Both the position numbers and the translations under genes were made by a program. The notes beneath the pieces are model-generated. The model had not been told where the DNA came from. It saw nothing but the letters and a program-made list of their open reading frames with translations, and did no database searches. Positions 25,870 to 34,059 of a stretch of DNA of 64,000 bases are shown one piece after another (the stretch's first letter is position 1; every line of letters begins with the position of its first letter). Source of the stretch: Microbacterium testaceum StLB037 (lineage in GTDB: Bacteria > Actinomycetota > Actinomycetes > Actinomycetales > Microbacteriaceae); contig NZ_FNJN01000002.1 of the NCBI RefSeq assembly GCF_900104345.1, positions 579,953-643,952 of the forward strand. Direction: 5' to 3'.

Positions 25870-26706
25870 TCAGGAGCGGATGAACGCCAGGATGTCCGGG
25901 TTGATCACGTCGGCGTGCGTGGTGAGCATGCCGTGGGGGTAGCCCTCGTAGATCTTCAACGTCGCGTTCGACAGCAGCTCGGCCTGCTTGAGGGCGGCGG
26001 CCTGGTAGGGCACGACCTGGTCGTCGTCCCCCTGCAGTACGAGCACGGGCACCGAGATCGCTTTCAGATCCTCGGTCTGGTCGGTCTCGGAGAACGCCTT
26101 GATGCCGGCGTAGTGGGCGAGGGCGCTGCCGGTCATGCCCTGGCGCCACCAGTTGTCGATCACCCGCTGTTGCACCTCGACGCCCTCGCGGTTGAACCCG
26201 TAGAAGGGTCCGGATGCCACATCCTCGAAGAACTGCGCGCGGTTGGCGGCGAGGGCGTCGCGGAACCCGTCGAACACCGACATCGGGAGACCCTCGGGGT
26301 TTTCGTCAGTCTGCAGCATCAGGGGCGGAACGGCCGCGACGAGCACGGCTTTGGCGACCCGGCCCTGGGGCTCGCCGTACTTCGCGACGTAGCGGGCGAC
26401 CTGTCCGCCACCGGTGGAGTGGCCGACGTGGACGGCGTTGCGCAGGTCGAGGTGCTCGACGACAGCGTTCACGTCGCTCGCGTAATGATCCATGTCGTGA
26501 CCGGTGCCGATCTGCGACGAGCGACCGTGGCCGCGTCGGTCGGTCGCGATCACGCGATAGCCCTCGTTGAGGAAGTAGAGCAGTTGCGCGTCCCAGTCGT
26601 CGGATGACAGGGGCCACCCGTGATGGAACACGATGGGCTGAGCGTCGTGATCGCCCCAGTCCTTGAAGAAGATCTCCGCGCCGTCGTCCGTCGTGACGTA
26701 CCCCAT
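25870..26706 (-). CDS. Alpha/beta hydrolase (non-heme chloroperoxidase/arylesterase type)
   Basis: Serine hydrolase of 278 residues of the chloroperoxidase/arylesterase group: esterase activity, with perhydrolysis of carboxylic acids known for relatives. Nucleophile Ser97 lies in GHSTGG; oxyanion region FHHGWPLSSDDWD; DRRGHGRSS; acid in LQGDDDQVVP; His in GYPHGML. ATG 26706 (MGYVTTDDGAEIFFKDWG) is the family start and AAAGG lies 8 nt upstream. A palindrome-like TGGGAGCGCTCACA about 50 bp upstream resembles the operator of the second LacI regulator, with unknown meaning. No signal peptide, so cytoplasmic. Confidence 0.92.
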   Translation of the reverse strand: MGYVTTDDGAEIFFKDWGDHDAQPIVFHHGWPLSSDDWDAQLLYFLNEGYRVIATDRRGHGRSSQIGTGHDMDHYASDVNAVVEHLDLRNAVHVGHSTGGGQVARYVAKYGEPQGRVAKAVLVAAVPPLMLQTDENPEGLPMSVFDGFRDALAANRAQFFEDVASGPFYGFNREGVEVQQRVIDNWWRQGMTGSALAHYAGIKAFSETDQTEDLKAISVPVLVLQGDDDQVVPYQAAALKQAELLSNATLKIYEGYPHGMLTTHADVINPDILAFIRS

Positions 26707-26910
26707 GAGTGAACCTTTCATGTTCTGCTGCTCGGCGGTAAGTGGAGCGAGCACATCTGGGAGCGCTCACACAACAGCATGAAACCCTCCTCGTCGCCCC
26801 GTGTCCAGCACGAGTGCGAAGTGTTCAGCCGAGATGCACCTCGAAGGCACGCGAGTCGTGAACGGATCATCGGTCACGGCGCCGCGGGATCGTCGTCACC
26901 GGCCGGGTGG

Positions 26911-27300
26911 TCAGCCCTGCCGCTCGAACACCATCGTGGCCTGAATCCGGTCGCCGCCGCCGAAGCCGGTGCTCCCCGATGAGGCGGTCGTGATCGTGTG
27001 CAGGCGGTAACCGAGCGCGGCTTGGCGGTTGATGACATTCTCGAGTTCGGTCAGGTTGCCTGAGCCCGTGCCGAAGAACTTCTCCCTCAGCACCACCTGG
27101 AGCACGACGTAACTGAACCCGTCCTGGGCGGGACGCGGCTGCGCGCCCGAGACGGCGTCGGCCTGCGCCCGTTCGATGAAGCCCGCGACGCCCGGTTGCG
27201 GGGCGGCCGGCTCCTGGAACTGCTCGGTCCACCGCTGCCCGTCCCACCAGCGCATGCGCCCGGAACCGTCGTCGTACCACCCTGCCCGCGCGTCGCTCAT
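26911..27300 (-). CDS. DUF2510-DUF4177 protein
   Basis: Protein of 129 residues with two small domains. The N-terminus has the DUF2510 pattern AGWYDDGSGRMRWWDGQRWTEQF, often found at the start of actinobacterial membrane-associated proteins. The C-terminal part (about 60-129: FSYVVLQVVLREKFF, LENVINRQAALGYRLHTI, ATMVFERQG) matches DUF4177. No membrane segment is seen. ATG 27300 (MSDARAGWYDD) is where DUF2510 begins; the upstream extension is out of pattern. No function is known for this combination. Confidence 0.8.
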   Translation of the reverse strand: MSDARAGWYDDGSGRMRWWDGQRWTEQFQEPAAPQPGVAGFIERAQADAVSGAQPRPAQDGFSYVVLQVVLREKFFGTGSGNLTELENVINRQAALGYRLHTITTASSGSTGFGGGDRIQATMVFERQG

Positions 27301-27392
27301 CGACCGCCCCCTGTTCGTCGCTCCGGACCCCACGGCCGGGTGCCGCTGCGCTCGAGTATCTCGGAGCCCGATGCTCCGCTGCAACGCGCGGG

Positions 27393-27653
27393 TCAGGCGC
27401 GGTGCATCTCCACCGCACTCACGCCCGAGAGCCCCAACCAGGAGCGGCCGTCGGGACCGTCGACCACGGTGAGGAGCACGGCCTCGCACCCGCGGCACCG
27501 CGCGACGGCCCCCATCGCCGAGGCGTAGACGGCCGCCGTCGCGAGCAGTCCCGTCAGCCCGCAGTGGGTGCATCGAACTCCGGATGCCGTGGCGTCCCAG
27601 CCGAGCAGATCGTCGAGGCGACCGGCGAGGGCATTGCCGTCGAAAAGCGTCAT
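27393..27653 (-). CDS. DUF6510 zinc-ribbon-like protein
   Basis: Short protein of 86 residues with two CxxC pairs (CTHCG and CRGCE) about 30 residues apart, as in a small metal-binding ribbon. It matches the DUF6510 family as remembered from Microbacteriaceae. The ATG shares one base with the stop of the ferredoxin reductase gene (TGATG), so it is the third gene of a coupled trio with the sulfite-oxidase-like protein. Its role may be in assembly or electron transfer of that system, which is inference from context only. Confidence 0.8.
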   Translation of the reverse strand: MTLFDGNALAGRLDDLLGWDATASGVRCTHCGLTGLLATAAVYASAMGAVARCRGCEAVLLTVVDGPDGRSWLGLSGVSAVEMHRA

Positions 27654-28384
27654 CAGGAGCCTCCGAATCGCTCGGTGCGGATGCGGGTGGATGAGTGACC
27701 CGCCTCGATGAGCCAGCCGGCGACCGCCTCGACGAACGGGGTCGGTCCGCAGACGAAGACGCGCGGCTGCTGATCGGCGGGGATGACCGCGGCGCGCAGG
27801 CCCTCGGCGGTCAGTCGTGCGGGTGCCCGATCCGCGTCGGCCGGAGCTCGGCGCGTGTAGACGAGGTCGAGGGTGAAGCGGTCGTCGACGAGGGTGGCGA
27901 GCTCGTCGGCGAAGAACACGTCGTCTGGCGAGCGGACGGAGTACAGCAGTCGGAAGGGGGTCTCGTCGGCGCTCGCCGCGCGCGCGGAGGCCATGGCGAA
28001 GAGCGGGACGACCCCGGAGCCACCCGCGATCAGCTGCACCGGAGCGGGGTCGTCGGACGGCGTCCACACGAAGAACGCCCCGAGCGGCCCGTGCACCTCG
28101 ATCCGGTCGCCCTCGCGCAGATCGTGGACGAGGAACGGCGAGACCTCCCCGTCGGGCACCTCGTCGACGGCGAGCACGATGCGCGTGCCCGGGCCCGCCG
28201 ATGCGATCGAGTACGACCGGCTCGCCTGGTAGCCGTCGGGTGCGGTGAGGCGCACGTCGAGGTGCGAACCCGCCTCGTTGCCCGGCCACGTGGGCACATC
28301 GAGCTCGATGCGTCGGGCGGTCGCGGTCTCGGGGCGCGAGGCGACGACCGTCGCGGTGTGCCAGGCCGCGGTGCGCGCGGTCAC
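27653..28384 (-). CDS. Ferredoxin reductase-like FAD/NAD(P) oxidoreductase
   Basis: Flavoprotein of 243 residues of the ferredoxin-NADP reductase fold without an iron-sulfur domain. FAD motif SRSYSIAS (RxYS), the GDRIEVHGPLGAFFVW loop, NAD(P) motif LIAGGSGVVPLFAMA and the C-terminal VFVCGPTPFVEAV are visible. GTG 28384 overlaps the stop of the sulfite-oxidase-like gene by 4 bp. The tight coupling suggests it passes electrons to or from the molybdenum protein or the DUF6510 protein. Confidence 0.9.
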   Translation of the reverse strand: MTARTAAWHTATVVASRPETATARRIELDVPTWPGNEAGSHLDVRLTAPDGYQASRSYSIASAGPGTRIVLAVDEVPDGEVSPFLVHDLREGDRIEVHGPLGAFFVWTPSDDPAPVQLIAGGSGVVPLFAMASARAASADETPFRLLYSVRSPDDVFFADELATLVDDRFTLDLVYTRRAPADADRAPARLTAEGLRAAVIPADQQPRVFVCGPTPFVEAVAGWLIEAGHSSTRIRTERFGGS

Positions 28385-28971
28385 CCGTACCGTTCCTCGC
28401 GCCAGGGGTCGCCGTGCAGGTGGTAACCGTTCTGCTCCCAGAAGCCCGGCTTGTCGGCGGGCATCGTGATGAGCCCCTGCACCCACTTCGCGCTCTTCCA
28501 GAAGTACAGGTGCGGCACCAGTAGGCGGGCAGGTCCCCCGTGCTCGGGCGTCAAAGGCGCCCCGTCGGCCTCGAAGGCGATCCAGCTCTTGCCCCCGAGC
28601 AGATCGTCGACGGCGATGTTGGTCGTGTACCCGCCGAACGAGTGCACCATCGCGAAGCGGTGAGAGGTGTCGACCTCGGCGAAGAGACGATCGAGAGAGA
28701 CGCCGCGCCACGGCATGTCGAGCTTCGTCCAGTGCGTGACGCAGTGGATGTCGACGGTGACGTCCTCGACCCCGAGGGCCTCGAGCTCTGCCCGCGTCCA
28801 GCGGTGCACGCCGTTCTCGGTGCCGATCGCGAACTCCCAGCCGTCGTCGTCGACGCGGGGTGTCGGGCCGGCCGACAGCACGGGCCAGTCCCCGACGAGC
28901 GTCTGACCGGGAGGGAGCCGGGGGTCGCGCTCGCGTCGTCGTCCCGAGAATCCGCGTGTGATGAACGACAT
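28381..28971 (-). CDS. Sulfite oxidase-like molybdopterin oxidoreductase (MsrP/YedY-like catalytic subunit)
   Basis: Molybdenum-cofactor protein of 196 residues, a compact form of the sulfite oxidase fold. The molybdenum-ligating Cys77 lies in VDIHCVTHWTKLD; other fold markers are WRGVSLDRL, HSFGGYTTNI, and HGGPARLLVPHLYFWKSAKWVQGL. No Tat signal is present, so unlike periplasmic MsrP it should be cytoplasmic. ATG 28971 has AGGAGACC upstream. It leads an overlapping three-gene operon with a ferredoxin reductase and DUF6510. Substrate unknown. Confidence 0.9.
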   Translation of the reverse strand: MSFITRGFSGRRRERDPRLPPGQTLVGDWPVLSAGPTPRVDDDGWEFAIGTENGVHRWTRAELEALGVEDVTVDIHCVTHWTKLDMPWRGVSLDRLFAEVDTSHRFAMVHSFGGYTTNIAVDDLLGGKSWIAFEADGAPLTPEHGGPARLLVPHLYFWKSAKWVQGLITMPADKPGFWEQNGYHLHGDPWREERYG

Positions 28972-29209
28972 GGGTCTCCTCTGCGGTGGCGGTGGCTTCA
29001 CCCTAGCCACGGTCGCGTGGCGGCGACAGGGCGCCGAGTGCCGGGGTCTGCCGACGCAGGACGACGCGTGCGCGATGCGACCTCTCGTCGCCGGAACACC
29101 TCCCATGGCCATCCGGCCCGGCGCCACCCCGTCGGCCACAGCCCCGCGCCCCGATAGGGTCGTGCCTGCGGTGCGCACCTCGCGCGCCCTCGCACCCCGG
29201 GAGAATCGC

Positions 29210-30097
29210 ATGTCCGTCGGACTCCTCGCCGTCGTCGATGACATCCTCAGCGCCGCGATGCGCGCGAGTGCCAAGACGGCCGGAGTCGTCATCGACGACG
29301 CCGCCGTCACTCCGCAGTACGTGCAGGGGCTGACGCCCGCGCGCGAGCTGCCCGTGGTCTGGAAGATCGCGCTGGGCAGCATCATCAACAAGTACGTGAT
29401 CATCATCCCGATCGCGTTGCTGCTCACGACGTTCGCCCCGTGGGTGCTTCCCTACCTGCTCATCATCGGCGGCGGGTTCCTGTGCTTCGAGGGGGCCGAG
29501 AAGGTGCTCGAGTGGTTTGGCGTGCACCACGAAGACGCCGAGTCCGACGAGCCGCGCGACGAGAAGAAGCTCGTGCTGGGGGCCGTGCGCACCGACCTCA
29601 TCCTCAGCACCGAGATCATGCTCATCGCCCTCTCGAGCCTCGACCCGAACTTCGGAATCTGGATGACGCTGGGGGCGCTGCTCATCATCGGTCTGGCCAT
29701 GACGGTGGTCGTCTACGGCGCGGTCGCGCTCCTGGTCAAAATCGACGACATCGGCCTGCGCTTCATGAAGAGCGAGTCGCGGGGCGTCCGCCGCTTCGGG
29801 GCCCGGGTCGTGGCATCCATGCCCGCCGTCTTCCGCGTGATCAGCGTGATCGGCACGGTCGCCATGCTGTGGGTCGGGGGGCACCTGGTGCTGCAGAACC
29901 TCGCCGACACCCTCTGGTCGGGGCCGTTCGACCTCGTGCACGTCGTGACCCACGCGATCGAGGCCGCGGGACCGGTCGTCGAGTGGATCGTCGAGACGGC
30001 CATGTCGGCGGTGTTCGGGCTGATCCTGGGGCTGATCATCGTGGGCGTGGTGACGGGTATCTCGCGACTGACGCGCCGCGGCGCGGCCGCGCACTGA
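29210..30097 (+). CDS. DUF808 family membrane protein (YedI-like)
   Basis: Integral membrane protein of 295 residues of the DUF808 family, function unknown. The conserved N-terminus reads LLAVVDDILSAAMRASAKTAGVVIDDAAVTPQYV; about six hydrophobic segments follow (IIIPIALLLTTFAPWVLPYLLIIGG, TLGALLIIGLAMTVVVYGAVALL, others), with a hydrophilic loop DAESDEPRDEKK. ATG 29210 with GGGAGA upstream. It is divergent from the sulfite-oxidase-like trio (238 bp gap) and convergent with the acyl-CoA ligase, ending 3 bp from it. Confidence 0.88.
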   Translation: MSVGLLAVVDDILSAAMRASAKTAGVVIDDAAVTPQYVQGLTPARELPVVWKIALGSIINKYVIIIPIALLLTTFAPWVLPYLLIIGGGFLCFEGAEKVLEWFGVHHEDAESDEPRDEKKLVLGAVRTDLILSTEIMLIALSSLDPNFGIWMTLGALLIIGLAMTVVVYGAVALLVKIDDIGLRFMKSESRGVRRFGARVVASMPAVFRVISVIGTVAMLWVGGHLVLQNLADTLWSGPFDLVHVVTHAIEAAGPVVEWIVETAMSAVFGLILGLIIVGVVTGISRLTRRGAAAH

Positions 30098-30100
30098 CGC

Positions 30101-31636
30101 TTAGGCGTGGGCGCTCGAGAAGCGCTCGCGCAGCTCGGCTTTGATCACCTTGCCCGACGCCGTGCGGGGGAGGGCACCGACGATCACGACGTCCTTCGGC
30201 AGCTTGTAGCGGGCCACCTGGCCGTCGAGGTGGGCGCGGACGGCGGCGGTGTCGACCTGCGCCCCGGGGGCGATGGTGACCACCGCGAGGGGCACCTCTC
30301 CCCAGCGATCGTCCGGGATGCCGATGACCGCGACCCCCGTGATGCCTGGGAGGTCCGCGATGAGCGACTCGACCTCGGCGGGGTAGATGTTCTCGCCACC
30401 CGAGATGATCATGTCCTTCGACCGACCGCACACGTACAGGTAACCGTCGGCGTCGAGGTAGCCGAGGTCGCCGGAGCGGAACCAGCCGTCGTCGGTCGTG
30501 GCAGCGCGGGTGGCGTCGTCGAGCCCGTGGTACCCGGCGAACACGTTCGGCCCACTGATCTGGATCTCGCCGACCTCTCCGGACGGGACCGGCAGCCCCT
30601 GCTCGTCGACCACGCGCACCTCGGTGAAGAAGTGCGGCAGCCCGACGCTGCCCTGCTTCGACCTCGTCATGTGCGAGCCCAGAGAGGTGGCGCCGGGGGA
30701 GGTCTCGGTCATGCCGTATCCCTGCGAGAACGACAATCCGCGGGCCTCCCACGCGCTCAGGATGCGGTCGGGAACGGCGGAGCCGCCGCAGGTGAGGGTG
30801 CGCAGACTCGAGACGTCCGACTCGCTCCACGCGGGATGGTCGGCCATCAGCTGGAAGGTCGTGGGGACGCCCGAGATCATCGTCACCCGGTGGCGTTCGA
30901 CGAGGTCGAGAGCGCGCCCCGCTTCGAAGCCCTTCTCGAGCACGAGGGTCGCGCCTTTCAAGACCACCGGGAGGGCTCCCATCCCCAGGGACGCCACGTG
31001 GAACAGGGGCGAGATCATCAGCGCGACGTCGTCGGAGACCACGTCGTAGTCGATGACGGTGTTGACCGCGACCGAGGTGAGGTTGTCGTGCGTCAGCACG
31101 GCACCCTTCGGCCGCCCGGTGGTCCCCGAGGTGTAGACGATCGCAGCCGGGGTGGCGGGGTCGGCGACCGCGAGCGCGGGCGCCGGGCCCGCGGCATCCA
31201 GGAGGCGGGACAGGCCCGGCTCTCCGTTCCGACCGGACGCGCCGGTGCGGATGCGCGGCGGCGTCTGCTCGGGCGACGGCAACGCGTCGAGGCGATCGTC
31301 GAACGCGGGATCGTGCACGAGGGCGCGCGCGCCGCTGTCACGGAGGACGTGAGCGATCTCAGGACCCGCGAGTCGGGTATTGACCGGCACGAAGACCGCG
31401 CCGATCCGCGTCGCGCCGAACAGCGCGATCAAGAAGTCGGGGCTGTTCTCGCCCAGGTACGCGACGGCGTCTCCGGCGCCGATCCCCCGCGAGGCGAGGA
31501 CGGCCGAGAACGCCTCCGCGGCATCCGCGAGCTGGGCGTAGGTCAGGTGCTGGTTCTCGCCGTAGACGACGGCGGCCTTGTCGGGGGAGCGGAGACGCCG
31601 GCGGGGGAGCCAGGCTCCGAGACCTTGGGTTCTCAT
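30101..31636 (-). CDS. Acyl-CoA synthetase (AMP-forming), probable hydroxycinnamate-CoA ligase
   Basis: Activates a carboxylic acid to its CoA thioester. The 511-residue product has the ANL-family motifs: P-loop YTSGTTGRPKGAVLTHDNL, GYGMTETSP, RSGDLGYLDADGYLYVCGRSKDMI, GGENIYPAEVE, and the catalytic lysine in PRTASGKVIKAEL. It is the last gene after SDR, amidohydrolase and MaoC genes, a set that matches the cou (Rhodococcus jostii) and phd (Corynebacterium glutamicum) pathways for p-coumarate, ferulate and caffeate; in that reading it starts the pathway by making hydroxycinnamoyl-CoA. Family call is firm, substrate is inferred from neighbours. Confidence 0.9.
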   Translation of the reverse strand: MRTQGLGAWLPRRRLRSPDKAAVVYGENQHLTYAQLADAAEAFSAVLASRGIGAGDAVAYLGENSPDFLIALFGATRIGAVFVPVNTRLAGPEIAHVLRDSGARALVHDPAFDDRLDALPSPEQTPPRIRTGASGRNGEPGLSRLLDAAGPAPALAVADPATPAAIVYTSGTTGRPKGAVLTHDNLTSVAVNTVIDYDVVSDDVALMISPLFHVASLGMGALPVVLKGATLVLEKGFEAGRALDLVERHRVTMISGVPTTFQLMADHPAWSESDVSSLRTLTCGGSAVPDRILSAWEARGLSFSQGYGMTETSPGATSLGSHMTRSKQGSVGLPHFFTEVRVVDEQGLPVPSGEVGEIQISGPNVFAGYHGLDDATRAATTDDGWFRSGDLGYLDADGYLYVCGRSKDMIISGGENIYPAEVESLIADLPGITGVAVIGIPDDRWGEVPLAVVTIAPGAQVDTAAVRAHLDGQVARYKLPKDVVIVGALPRTASGKVIKAELRERFSSAHA

Positions 31637-31694
31637 GCGCGATCTCTTCGTCGAGGGTGCGGGATGGAGAAGGGAGGGGTCGGGCCCCTCCCCT

Positions 31695-32147
31695 TCAGGC
31701 GTAGAAGCGGTAGAGGCCGCGCGCGACCACGGCGGGCTTGCCGCCGCCGTCGACCTGGATCGTCTGGTCGACGGTGAGCTGGTAGCCGCCGGCGATCTCG
31801 GTGACCTCGGCGATGACGGCGTTCATGCGCACGCGGGCTCCGACCTTCACCGGTGAGATGAACCGCACCTTGTCGAGGCCGTAATTGACCTTCGTGGTCA
31901 CGCCGGTGACGTCGAGCAGCTCGGTCCAGAACGTCACCGCGAGCGAAAGACTCAAGAATCCGTGGGCGATGGCGCCGCCGAAGGGGCCGTCCTTCGCGCG
32001 CTCGGGATCGGTGTGAATCCACTGGTGGTCGTCGGTGGCGTCGGCGAAGAGGTTCACGCGGTCCTGCGTGACCTCGAGCCACTCCGACCAGCCGAGATCG
32101 GTGCCGGCGAGGCCGGCGATGTCGTCGTACGAGACGGTGGTGCTCAT
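31695..32147 (-). CDS. MaoC family dehydratase (probable hydroxycinnamoyl-CoA hydratase)
   Basis: Hot-dog-fold hydratase of 150 residues. The hydratase motif is clear in ATDDHQWIHTDPERAKDGPFGGAIAHGFLSLSL, containing the catalytic Asp and His. It would add water to the double bond of an enoyl-CoA. Its ATG overlaps the amidohydrolase stop by 4 bp, and the acyl-CoA ligase follows 58 bp later. In the proposed pathway it hydrates hydroxycinnamoyl-CoA to the beta-hydroxy thioester. Confidence 0.9.
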   Translation of the reverse strand: MSTTVSYDDIAGLAGTDLGWSEWLEVTQDRVNLFADATDDHQWIHTDPERAKDGPFGGAIAHGFLSLSLAVTFWTELLDVTGVTTKVNYGLDKVRFISPVKVGARVRMNAVIAEVTEIAGGYQLTVDQTIQVDGGGKPAVVARGLYRFYA

Positions 32148-33055
32148 GAGTGCTCCTTGGAGGGGGTGGTCAGGCCGAGCAGCCGCGCGGCGTTGTCGCG
32201 GACAATGCCGGGCATGACCTCGGGCTTGAGGGTGGTCTGCTCGACGTCGCGCAGCCAGCGGTCGGGCGTGAGCAGCGGGAAGTCGGATCCGAAGAGGACG
32301 CGGTCCCGCAGGAACGAGTTCGCGGCGCGAACGAGCTGCGCGGGGAAGTACTTCGGGCTCCAGCCCGACAGGTCGATCCAGGTGTTGTGCTTGTGCGTGG
32401 CCACCGAGATCGCTTCGTCTTGCCACGGCACCGAGGGGTGGGCCATGATGATCTGCAGGTCACCGAAGTCGGCTGCGACGCCGTCGAGCAGCATGGGGTT
32501 CGACAGTCCCAGGCGCAGACCTCGGCCGCCCTTCATTCCCGCGCCGATGCCCGTCTGTCCCGTGTGGAACAGGGCGACGACCCCCGCCGTCTGCAGCGTC
32601 TCGTACAGCGGGTAGTGCCGCTCGTCGCTCGGGTCGAATCTCTGCACGGTGGGGTGGAACTTGAACCCCCGCACGCCGGACTCCTCGATGAGGCGCTGAG
32701 CGCGCTCCACGGCATCCGCGCGGTTCGGGTCGACGGAGCCGAACGGGATGAGCACGTCGTTGTGGCGAGCCGCGCCCGCGGCGATGTCGGCGCTCGAGAG
32801 GGGCGGGTGGTCGAGGTTGCCCTCGGCATCGACCGTGAAGACCACCGCGGCCATCGAGCGCTCGCGGTAGTACGCCGCGATGCTGTCGAGGTCGGGTCGC
32901 GCGGCGTCTGTCGCGAAGTAGCGACTCGCGGCCGCGGCGAGATCATCGGGAAGCGAGGAGTGCCCGTGCCCGTCGACCTCGACGTGCACGTGCACGTCGA
33001 TCGCCGTCAGTGCCCCGACGTCGATGGCGGGTTCGTAGTGGGCCACGGTCGTCAC
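32144..33055 (-). CDS. Amidohydrolase family protein (probable beta-ketoacyl-CoA cleavage in hydroxycinnamate degradation)
   Basis: Metal-dependent hydrolase of 303 residues in the amidohydrolase_2 (ACMSD-like) group. Metal-site motifs: AIDVHVHVEVDGHGH at the N-terminus, GFKFHPTVQRFDP, IIMAHPSVPW, and VLFGSDFPLLTPDRWL. GTG 33055 overlaps the SDR stop by 4 bp and its own stop overlaps the MaoC start, so the three are tightly coupled. In the R. jostii cou set the equivalent amidohydrolase (CouO) cleaves the beta-keto thioester to a hydroxybenzoate and acetyl-CoA; I infer the same job here. Confidence 0.87.
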   Translation of the reverse strand: MTTVAHYEPAIDVGALTAIDVHVHVEVDGHGHSSLPDDLAAAASRYFATDAARPDLDSIAAYYRERSMAAVVFTVDAEGNLDHPPLSSADIAAGAARHNDVLIPFGSVDPNRADAVERAQRLIEESGVRGFKFHPTVQRFDPSDERHYPLYETLQTAGVVALFHTGQTGIGAGMKGGRGLRLGLSNPMLLDGVAADFGDLQIIMAHPSVPWQDEAISVATHKHNTWIDLSGWSPKYFPAQLVRAANSFLRDRVLFGSDFPLLTPDRWLRDVEQTTLKPEVMPGIVRDNAARLLGLTTPSKEHS

Positions 33056-33981
33056 GCGGTGGCAACGGGGCGCTGGAGCTCGACGGGGAGGGCCGGGAAG
33101 CGCTCGCCTACGCTCTGCAGGTCGCCGACGGCCTCGGCGAAGCCCGCGGCGAGGGCTTCGGCGGTCCAGCCGCCGTCGCGATAGACGGTGGCGACGGGCT
33201 CGGGGTGCGACCACAGCTGCAGGCGGTCACCGCCGATGCCGATCGCCTGGCCGCTCACCCCGGCTGCCGCGTCGGAGGCGAGGAAGGCGATGAGCCCCGC
33301 GACATCGTCCGAGGTGCCGAAACCCAGGTCGCGTCGGAAGAAGGCGGGCATGGGCTCTCCCGCTGCCTCCGCCTCGACGGCCGCGGCGAAGTAGGGCACC
33401 GTCGCGGTCATGGCGGTGGCGGCGACGGGGATGACCGCGTTGACGGCGATCCCGGCCTTCTTGAGTTCGAGGGCCCAGGTGCGCACCATGCCGACGATTC
33501 CGGCCTTGGCCGCCGCGTAGTTCGTCTGGCCGAAGTTGCCGCGCTGACCGGTGGGCGAGCCGATGCAGATGATCCGCCCGGCGATCTCGTTCTGCCGCAT
33601 GTAGGTCGCCGCGGCGCGCACCGTGGTGAAGGTCCCTCGCAGGTGCACGCCGATCACCGTGTCGAAGTCGTCGTCGCTCATCTTCCACAGCACGGTGTCG
33701 CGCAGGACGCCGGCGTTGGTGACGAGGATGTCGAGTCGGCCGTAGGCGTCGACGGCGGCGGCGACGAGGGCGTCGGCGGTCTCGGTGGGTCCGACCGGCG
33801 CGACCACTGCGACCGCCTGGCCGCCCGCATCGACGATGGTCTTCACCGCGGCGTCGGCGGTGGCGGCGTCCACGTCGTTGATGACGACGGCCGCCCCCTG
33901 GCGGGCGAGCTCCTGGGCGTAGGCGAGGCCTAGGCCGCGGCCCGAACCGGTGACGATGGCGACTTTGCCGGTGAGCGTCAT
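33052..33981 (-). CDS. SDR family dehydrogenase (probable beta-hydroxyacyl-CoA dehydrogenase)
   Basis: Short-chain dehydrogenase of 309 residues, longer than the classical 250 because of a C-terminal extension (LQLWSHPEPVATVYRDGGW onward) like that of multifunctional beta-oxidation dehydrogenases. Cofactor motif VTGSGRGLGLA, NAG motif VTNAGVLRD, catalytic Ser in CIGSPTGQRG and YAAAK. ATG 33981 follows GAAGGAGTCACC. First gene of the leftward operon; the palindromic operator at 34015-34039 sits directly upstream and should repress it. Proposed role is oxidation of beta-hydroxyphenylpropanoyl-CoA. Confidence 0.9.
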   Translation of the reverse strand: MTLTGKVAIVTGSGRGLGLAYAQELARQGAAVVINDVDAATADAAVKTIVDAGGQAVAVVAPVGPTETADALVAAAVDAYGRLDILVTNAGVLRDTVLWKMSDDDFDTVIGVHLRGTFTTVRAAATYMRQNEIAGRIICIGSPTGQRGNFGQTNYAAAKAGIVGMVRTWALELKKAGIAVNAVIPVAATAMTATVPYFAAAVEAEAAGEPMPAFFRRDLGFGTSDDVAGLIAFLASDAAAGVSGQAIGIGGDRLQLWSHPEPVATVYRDGGWTAEALAAGFAEAVGDLQSVGERFPALPVELQRPVATA

Positions 33982-34014
33982 GGTGACTCCTTCGATCGGT
34001 GACATCGTGGCATC

Positions 34015-34039
34015 CAATCGTTGAAAATGTCAATGATTG
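34015..34039. promoter_or_regulatory. MarR-type operator between the SDR operon and the divergent marR gene
   Basis: CAATCGTTGA (34015-34024) and TCAATGATTG (34030-34039) form a 10 bp inverted repeat with one mismatch around a 5 nt centre. It lies in the 78 bp divergent gap and includes a TTGACA -35-like hexamer for the leftward operon. This is the expected place and form for a MarR-family repressor that controls its own gene and the catabolic operon. Confidence 0.75.
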
Positions 34040-34059
34040 TTCATCGCTACACTTGCGGC

